23,237 bases of DNA from Ectocarpus siliculosus (Eukaryota; Sar; Phaeophyceae; Ectocarpales; Ectocarpaceae), in contig FN649743.1 in assembly GCA_000310025.1 (NCBI GenBank), positions 1,340,100-1,363,336 on the forward strand. The letters run 5' to 3'. The translations under genes and the position numbers were made by a program. Shown here piece by piece: positions 16,801 to 23,237 of the stretch. Each line of letters opens with the position of its first letter. Position 1 is the stretch's first letter. Under the pieces are notes generated by a model. That model had not been told where the DNA came from and made no database searches. It worked only from the letters and a program-made list of their open reading frames with translations.

Positions 16801-17643
16801 GCCTCTATTGAGATTGAAAGACAGCCTGCGGATTCTGTTGTAATGTAACCAGAAACGTATTTTGCCATCGACATATTGAAGGATGCTGTAGCCGCACCGC
16901 TATGTTTCATCAATTTTTTACCCCCGGTATGGTATAAGCAGGTTAGCTCACACACCGGATACCCGTCACGCATCTGAAATACTGTGAGCTTGGGACTTGT
17001 GTCTCCAGGACCAACACGTCCTTATGATTGTATTTTCAATTGGCATCCGGTCCGAGAACGGTCCCATTTTGGATTTTCTGCCATACACGGTCGATGGTCC
17101 ACGGTGTTAAATTCACCACTTCAAGAGCAGACTATTTTTTACGAAAATAATGATGTGGTAACATAGCGTCAAATCGATCGAACGGCCGCTGGTACAGAGA
17201 AAGGGGAACAACACCGGAAACGCACGGGCACCTGCTGACGCTTTTCCGCGGTTCTGATGCACCTAATTAATACTGGTGCAATAGATGGAAAGACACTTGC
17301 GCACTTCGTTCCTGAGGCGACGCGTCATCATCTCCGTTCTTTATGCCCCCGGCTGCATTAGCTAAAGGAGAGAGCAAGCGAGTGCTTAGCAGGAGTTCGC
17401 ATGATTGTCAGCGAGGCAACTGAAAAGTGGAAGAAGAAGGCATGGCAACAACCTTTGACTTTAAGGGCCTGGCTCCAGCGGGGGGGACTGCCCCTGGAGC
17501 TCCGCAACGGTGTTTTCGCGCCGACGTTTTTTTTTCTCTTGAGTCAAACTACTAGCTCGAAACTTCTTGGCGGCAGTGCCCGTCCAGACTGCTGTACGCT
17601 CCCACACACGTGTTGGCGCCTATAAGAAAATTGCCATTTTTTT
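16801..17643. other. Gene-free stretch
   Basis: No supported gene. One possible hairpin is visible at about 17470-17498, where GCTCCAG and CTGGAGC flank a G-run/C-run core. Nothing else stood out. Confidence 0.45.
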
Positions 17644-18515
17644 CAGGGTTGTAGTCGGTACCGTTTGTTTCGGCGGACACAGGCGGGGCGTTTTTGCAGG
17701 ACGGCGGTATTTTTTCGGCGGAAAGCGTTTTTTTTTTTTCGGCGGTCTCGGTAAAACCAAATACGGCGGGAAAATTCCGGCGGTAATGGAAGATGGTGGC
17801 ACTGCCGTCGGCGGTCCGGGTAACACCAAAATATGGCGTTAGACCTCTGGTGGTATTGGGATATGGCGGTAAACCGCGGCGGAAACAAATTATTGCGGTA
17901 ATGTTCCGGTGGTGAGTTGTCGTTGTTTCTTTGCGGCGGTAACACTCTTTTCCGAGTATGTGAACATTGCACTAAATGCAACATTCTACTGGGAAGCTGA
18001 CACGCTGGGCAGGCTGGTGTCGGGTGAGTAAAGGTGTGTGCGCGTGTGCGCCACAGAGCGAAATAGAGAAAAGTTCTCGCGAAAAAGAAAAGAAGAAAGA
18101 ACACAGAAAATGAAGAGTAGTTACGTGCGAGGGTTTTGAACCCCAGTTCTGAACCCCAGTTCATCGCAACCATGATTCAACGCCTGCCTCTTGGACTATG
18201 ATCCAACCAGGCGGTACCTTTCTTGGGCGGTCACCCAATATGGCGGCACTTTTTCGGCGGTTTTGCAAAAAATTGGTGGTACTTTGTCGGCGGTTTTGCA
18301 ATATTTTCGGATCCGTTCACCTTCTGGCTCAGAGCCGTCGCCAACGGCGGTGTTGCAAATATGGCGGTCGTGCAATACGGCGGTACTTTTCGGCAGCAAG
18401 CAGTTTTTCGTTTTTCGGCGGTCCCGGTAAAACCCACATACGGCGGTAATTACCGCCAGTGCCGGGACCGCCCACCAAGGCGGGAAAAAACGTCGGGAAA
18501 ATTCCCGACGGCAAT
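17644..18515 (-). mobile_element. Second GGCGG-array element, opposite orientation, degraded
   Basis: The left end (CAGGGTTGTAGTCGGTACCG at 17644) resembles the right terminus of the first element read in reverse (CAGGGTACACCTCGGTAC). The right end carries the same subterminal block as the first element's left end, in reverse complement: GGTAATTACCGCCAGTGCC, then GGGACCGCCCACCAAGGCGG and TCGGGAAAATTCCCGA, ending near 18515. Arrays of GGCGGTA-type words fill about 17660-17940 and 18205-18500. The middle (17941-18204) has a pyrimidine-rich tract on the minus strand and a tRNA-like segment, in the same relative place as in the first element. The outermost CAGGG tip and a target duplication were not found on the right, so that end is truncated or diverged. 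Many words deviate from the first element, which suggests an older copy. Confidence 0.55.
18120..18200 (-). other. tRNA-like segment with duplicated B-box
   Basis: On the minus strand a box-A-like TAGTCCAAGAGG (18198-18187) is followed 43 bases later by GGTTCAGAACT (from 18155), and 13 bases after that by GGTTCAAAACC (from 18142), a good box B. The T-arm region is duplicated by a 13-bp direct repeat (GAACTGGGGTTCA twice). The acceptor arms do not pair, so this is not a working tRNA. Its surroundings (CATGGTTGCGATGAAC before the B-box) resemble the segment at 2341-2420. Confidence 0.35.
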
Positions 18516-20016
18516 CGTGATTGTTTGTACGTCCAATGTTGGAATCACTTCCAGAAGCAGCCATTCCACGACGTACGTACACAAATTCTGTTATACCTCT
18601 CACTGTTGTGCTGATCCAAAATCGTTCGCGATAGATAGGGGCGCACACCCTCCGATTCCTGTCAGGTTTGTTCACCCTATCTCCCGGCCAACGGCGTCTA
18701 GGTCCGTTGCTTGCTTTTATGTCTTGGATTCTCATACTTTCTTGGCAGATAGGCTCATGACCGTTTTGGATGCTCCCTTTTCACCGCGCGGCTGACTGCT
18801 GGAGAGTATGCTTGATCTGGGTCGACTTTCGCAGGCCGACTGCGATCGCTGTAGTCGGCATTAAACCGAAGATATCATGCATTCGTTCTACACGGCAATT
18901 ATCTCTAGTGTGGTAGAGTATCGGCTGAATTGGGATACCCTAGCGTCTGGCCAACCAAGAGGTGAAAGCTGATTCCCAAGAGCTGAAAAGGTTGCGTGCA
19001 CCAGCTGAAAACAGCTTCAATTCAGATAGATGTGATTGTGAGGTACTTTTCTCGTCCAATTAGGTAAAACAGATTTCCGATTGAGGGTATAACTTGCTTT
19101 GGGTGCCCGTTAATGTGGTATTTAGCACGAGGTGGTGAAAGACCTGGTCTCAGCCATACTTAGTCTGCGGAGAGGTTGAAACAAAATTGGACCCGGTGAA
19201 ACCGGGGGCATGGTACATTGTCCGTTCCTCGTGTCAATTTCTTATACTAGGCGGCAGCACGTGTGCCACGCCTTACGAGACACTAGCCTCAACATATTTT
19301 TCAAGAAGTTATCCGAGCTTGAGCAGCCCCGTCGAGTAGAACTGTGCGCCTTGCCAAGAAGAGGCCTTGTAGCGCGAGATCGAGGTGCGTGAAATTTCTA
19401 ATTCTGTTATGAGCACCACCTTCCCACACAGATTTTGTGAACGAGTTCCAGAAAACTACTCCTGTACTCCAATTTCCCACAGCTGCAGCGTACCACAATG
19501 CAACCACACTGTTCCAAATTGCCAGAGCCTACCGATGTGGTGTGTGAGTGGCATCCCATGCCTTCACAGCAACAGCAGGCAACCAGAAACGACTCTACAG
19601 GTGTTCAGCAGCGATCCGACCTCGCAACGAACTGCCGGATGTTGTGGGTGCGTTGGCGTCGCCGCTGCTCTCCACGCCGTGTATCCCCGACCAACAAACG
19701 GATTGAACGGGAATCAAGCTAGTTGATCGGGCCATTTCCAAGGCCTACAACATGTAGAGGCGTGGATCGATTGCACAATTTGATTCTTCGAAAAAAGGTC
19801 CCAAAATGTTGTAAAAAATACGCTTCGCCTGTACTCGGAGTAGATCTTTACGTCCCCTCCATAACAGGCTGAATTTGTGCCAGTCTCCCAGTCTACGTTC
19901 AAGTTTTTCTTTTTTTGTGCTACACGCGACTTCTTTGACACCTCTTCAATTGTTGTGAGGAACCGGGCGTAGCCTCCACATGCACAATGCCATGGTACAG
20001 CATACATGCACCGTAA
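18516..20016. other. Gene-free stretch
   Basis: Only short, unrecognisable open frames are present. A small perfect dyad, GCCGACT with AGTCGGC, lies at 18835-18859. Confidence 0.45.
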
Positions 20017-20068
20017 GGTTGCGAGTCACCACACGGTCCGGATTGACCGCACAGTGGTGCGATGACTC
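20017..20068. repeat. Short palindromic repeat, copy 1
   Basis: The arms GAGTCACCACAC (20023-20034) and GTGCGATGACTC (20057-20068) are complementary at 10 of 12 positions. The outer flank GGTTGCGAGTCACC (20017-20030) is found again, exactly and in reverse complement, at 22575-22588, where a second palindromic copy lies. Possibly a tiny foldback or MITE-like element. Confidence 0.5.
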
Positions 20069-22504
20069 GTACCCTAGGGTAGTTGAGTGCCAGCGATACC
20101 GGGGCAACAATTCCACCCCTACAATCATGCTAGTGCTAGCATGTTAGCTCTGCTGTATCAGTAGGTCATGGTCGCACACCACACGTGGTGGTATGAAGGA
20201 AAAGAAATGCATTGGTATTTCCATTGGATCGGTGAACTTGAATTGAACATTGTCCATTCAACCAAAACATGAGAACGAAAAACAGCAGCCAAAGCCAAAA
20301 CAACTATTTAACAGCAGTTAGTACCATGGGAACAGCACCATGGAACAGCAGCACTACCTTTGTTCTACTTTCGCTACCAAACAAACTTCAACCCCGTCAC
20401 TAACAGAAACACCGAACAGCGCCAACCTCCGTACTGCTGGGATGCGCACACAAGACTTTTCTTGTTAGATTAGCTTGCGTGCTATCATGTGTTATTTTTG
20501 TTTTGATTACGTTTCGCTTTATTAGGAAGTGTTTCATTCTTTTCAGCAATTCCTGAAATGTTGTTATGTTGTGTTCGTACACCGTAATGTCTATATGATC
20601 AATAAGAACGCTGGTATGTAATTAATGACGTAAAATTCCCGCAAAATTTGCTTTTTGCGCTACCAAACCTGCACACACTACTTTATTAGGAGCTTTATAG
20701 CGTATAGCGATGCGAAAATCTGTGGGCAACCGCATATTTGACCGTCGAAACCGCAAGGGGGAACACTGAAAATGAAACGTGTCCCTTGCACTTAAGATAA
20801 TAGATTTCTGTGCACCTTTCATGAAAAACTCCCATACACCCAGGTGACGACGGAAAAATTGGGAATTCCGACAAATTCCGCTGAACCAGAAATCTGCACT
20901 TCAAAGAGCCAGCCAGCCACATCTATCTGCTGAGAGGAGCACGCATGCAGTCATTCCGTTTTAAGCTCAGCTACCCACCTCTCTTGGATTGCGGAGCTAG
21001 CCGGCATTTCGGATCCAGCCGTTGTGCGATACTAATCATCTCCGATAGGACTTGAGGAGGACGGACTGTAAAGCTGAAGTAGCATACTGCACTGCGTCTG
21101 CTCCTTGCTGCTGCTCTTGGCTGACCCAGGACTCCGAAAAATCCCCAAAGGTACGAACAAACTCCTTTATGTGTGGTCGAAGGATGGACTACGCTATGTA
21201 CAAGCCCAACATGCCACCATGCACAACATACTGCAGCTGCCTTCACCTGCTGCCGCCATTCCACGTCTACCTGTCCATGACACATGCTGCCAACTGATGC
21301 GCCAACTGATGCGACAACACCTGGGTACAACACGGACACAGGGAGTACTCCCCCTGCCCATACACCGTCAAAATTGCTTACAAACTAGAACAACCTCTTA
21401 TTCCTCTCATGCCAAATACAAATGATGTAACATACATGAAATGATCGACCCTGTCTTTACTTGTGGTCTACGCTGCCTACTAATGGGAGAGGTAGCCATA
21501 CCTTCTGCCTACACACGGGCGAGATAGGTAACCATACCCACTGCATTTAACACACACCCACATGCCGGTGATGAAACCTCAACCACACGCCTCTATCGGC
21601 GACCACGTCAGGAGGCAATGATGAAAGAATGTTCTCCCGTGCCATTTGCACATCTAACAACACGAAATTACACAAAAAGGTAAGAAAATGGTGAGACCAC
21701 TCCCGTGTGTCCGCACATACTCCGAAATGTGTCCACACATACACATACCCGGTACATACGCGTACCACATTGAAAATTCGTTTGAAAACTGAGGGAGATT
21801 GCATGCCCTACGACTAAAAGGGTGCCACACACAAAACGCCCGACCAGTACCTAACACATATCCTCTGCACCTTCCCAACATAACATATATGAGACACACA
21901 AGACAGCTACCAAACTACTGTCTTGTTGAGCCTGTTACCCGCAGGGGAGATGTCCCTATATGCTGTCTGGGAAATCGTAGACATACAGGTACTTTCTGAC
22001 GCTATGAATTCATTGCTAATCTGTCTCAGACTATTTTCTATGATAGAGATGGATTCATTGTGTCAAATTAAGAAGAAAAAAAAAACGCGCATTTTTTTTT
22101 GTGCGTGTGTCTTTTTTACGTACTGGCATCGACCGCGCCAACCGGCTGACCATGAAAATACGTCAGTCTCAGCGCGGTGGAAAACACAAAATGCTTGAAT
22201 AGGCCACGATCTGGGGCCCTGTGACCGAGCGTCATTGGAGAGTCGACGCTACTCTCCGGATTAAATATGTGTTGTGTGTGGGTCCTTTCTAAAAAACCTA
22301 GCATCCACCGGGCCAACTGCTGCTGTGGTTGACTGATGCACGCATGTGTGTGTACGTTGCGGGTGGAGCTTTTAACCGCAGTACAACTGCGGTGTCCGTG
22401 CGTCTGCAAAGATTTTTCGAGTACTGCACATACCTGAGTTATTGCGCAGGAGTGTTTTATATGTCGAAACCAAATGATTCAACACGATTTCCGCGCAGGG
22501 TCCA
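20069..22504. other. Gene-free stretch
   Basis: The open frames are short and unrecognised; the 106-codon frame at 21105-21425 (+) has a Leu-rich start but no family signature. A direct repeat of GCCAACTGATGCG-like sequence lies near 21289-21315. An A-run followed by CGCGCA and a T-run near 22076-22100 could form a hairpin. Confidence 0.45.
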
Positions 22505-22588
22505 GAGTCATCGCACGGGGGTGCGATGCAAATTGAATGGCGAAAGTCTTTAGAAAACGACTGCGCGGGGGTGCGGTGACTCGCAACC
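22505..22588. repeat. Short palindromic repeat, copy 2
   Basis: The arms GAGTCATCGCAC (22505-22516) and GTGCGGTGACTC (22571-22582) match at 11 of 12 positions. Each arm abuts a GGGGG-containing word, and about 54 bp separate them. The right flank GGTGACTCGCAACC is the exact reverse complement of 20017-20030. Confidence 0.5.
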
Positions 22589-22643
22589 ATTCCATACGAT
22601 GAGTCATCCTGATTTTTAGCGGGCTAACTACGCGATGACAATA

Positions 22644-23237
22644 CAGTAGCGGCTACGGTTTAAGAGAGGGTCGGTACAAGCCAATTTCACTCTCTTAAAT
22701 CCGGCTTTCTGTTATATCGTGTTGGCTACGATATAAGAGAGAATTTTCTTAAACAGAATCTCACTTTAAGAGAATTCTCTCTTATATCGTAGACAAAACT
22801 GAAGGTCGTGAAACAGGGGCTCTCGCGCACTGACTACACTCGAATGCCAAAATAGGTCATAAAGAGAGCGTATCATGCATGTCGCTTGCGCAGCTAGCGT
22901 TACCACGTCGGGCTACCTCCAAACACCGCTCATTTTCTTGGTTGGCAAGCACGTGGACCCAAGCACTGCTGTACGTTGTACGCTTTTGGTGGATCTGCGT
23001 TCGGAAAAATAAAACATCGTCGTGTGATGCGATGCACATCTTTGCACGTGGACACGTAAAAGGTTTTGGTTGAGTTGTTTTATAGCTGGGTTTCATAGTT
23101 GCACCTCTTCTAGAAGGACAACACGAGGCGACGAATGCACCAGCACTCAAGAACGACGCACCCGTTTACACACTGCACCTTCCTCCCACCGTACCCTCAA
23201 CATATGTAACACCCTCATACCTCTCATCCCATCGATT
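22644..23237 (-). mobile_element. Second copy of the pogo-like element, inverted, cut by the window edge
   Basis: Beginning after a TA (22642-22643), CAGTAGCGGCTACGG opens a stretch that is the reverse complement of 3668-4262. By eye there are about three differences over ~595 bp (one base missing where the first copy has ACAACGGTAC, and two substitutions), roughly 99.5% identity. It includes the terminal repeat, the 20-bp inverted repeat and the non-coding interior. The transposase part and the other terminus lie beyond the window. Confidence 0.9.

Noticed and set aside
21105-21425. A 106-codon open frame starting with a Leu run
   Set aside because: Too short for a signal-peptide claim, contains a local direct repeat, and resembles no known family.

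Overview
This window reads as nuclear DNA of a eukaryote, most likely a brown alga (Ectocarpus-like stramenopile). The reasons are an ankyrin protein whose C-terminal domain resembles, from memory, a brown-algal ankyrin family; GT-AG introns; long gene-poor stretches; and several layers of DNA transposons and degenerate satellites. No database search was possible, so the organism call is an inference.

Left part (1-4700): a C-rich, strand-asymmetric satellite (1-870), then about 1 kb of degenerate sequence. From 1937 to 4694 lies a nested transposon. The outer element has 15-bp terminal inverted repeats starting CAGGG, an apparent 8-bp target duplication (GTATTTTT), and arrays of palindromic GGTACCGCC-type repeats just inside both ends, which fits a non-autonomous hAT-like element. 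Into it has jumped a 1,454-bp pogo/Tigger-like element (2809-4262; 24-bp perfect inverted repeats, TA duplication) that keeps only pieces of a transposase C-terminus.

Centre (4828-15445): one clearly intact gene, a single-exon 934-residue ankyrin-repeat protein (5596-8400, +). Head-to-head with it, 333 bp away, is an orphan first exon (4828-5262, -) of a 2-oxoglutarate/Fe(II) oxygenase. The rest of a gene of the same family, without a visible first exon, lies at 11996-15445 (-). The orphan donor and orphan acceptor match in intron phase. Both oxygenase pieces carry single-base frame breaks while the nearby ankyrin frame is clean, so both look like decaying paralogues. A 54-59-bp coding minisatellite with a 170-bp higher-order period also disturbs the oxygenase frame.

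Right part (15446-23237): no convincing gene. It holds a decayed ~42-bp satellite (16040-16800), a second GGCGG-repeat element in opposite orientation (17644-18515), short palindromic repeats at 20023 and 22505, and a near-identical, inverted, edge-truncated copy of the pogo-like element (22644-23237).

The most novel-looking items are the GGTACCGCC-array elements, which in both copies carry tRNA-like A/B boxes between their arrays, and the pogo-like family with dense TTTAAGAGA subterminal sites and a PCNA-box-like transposase tail.
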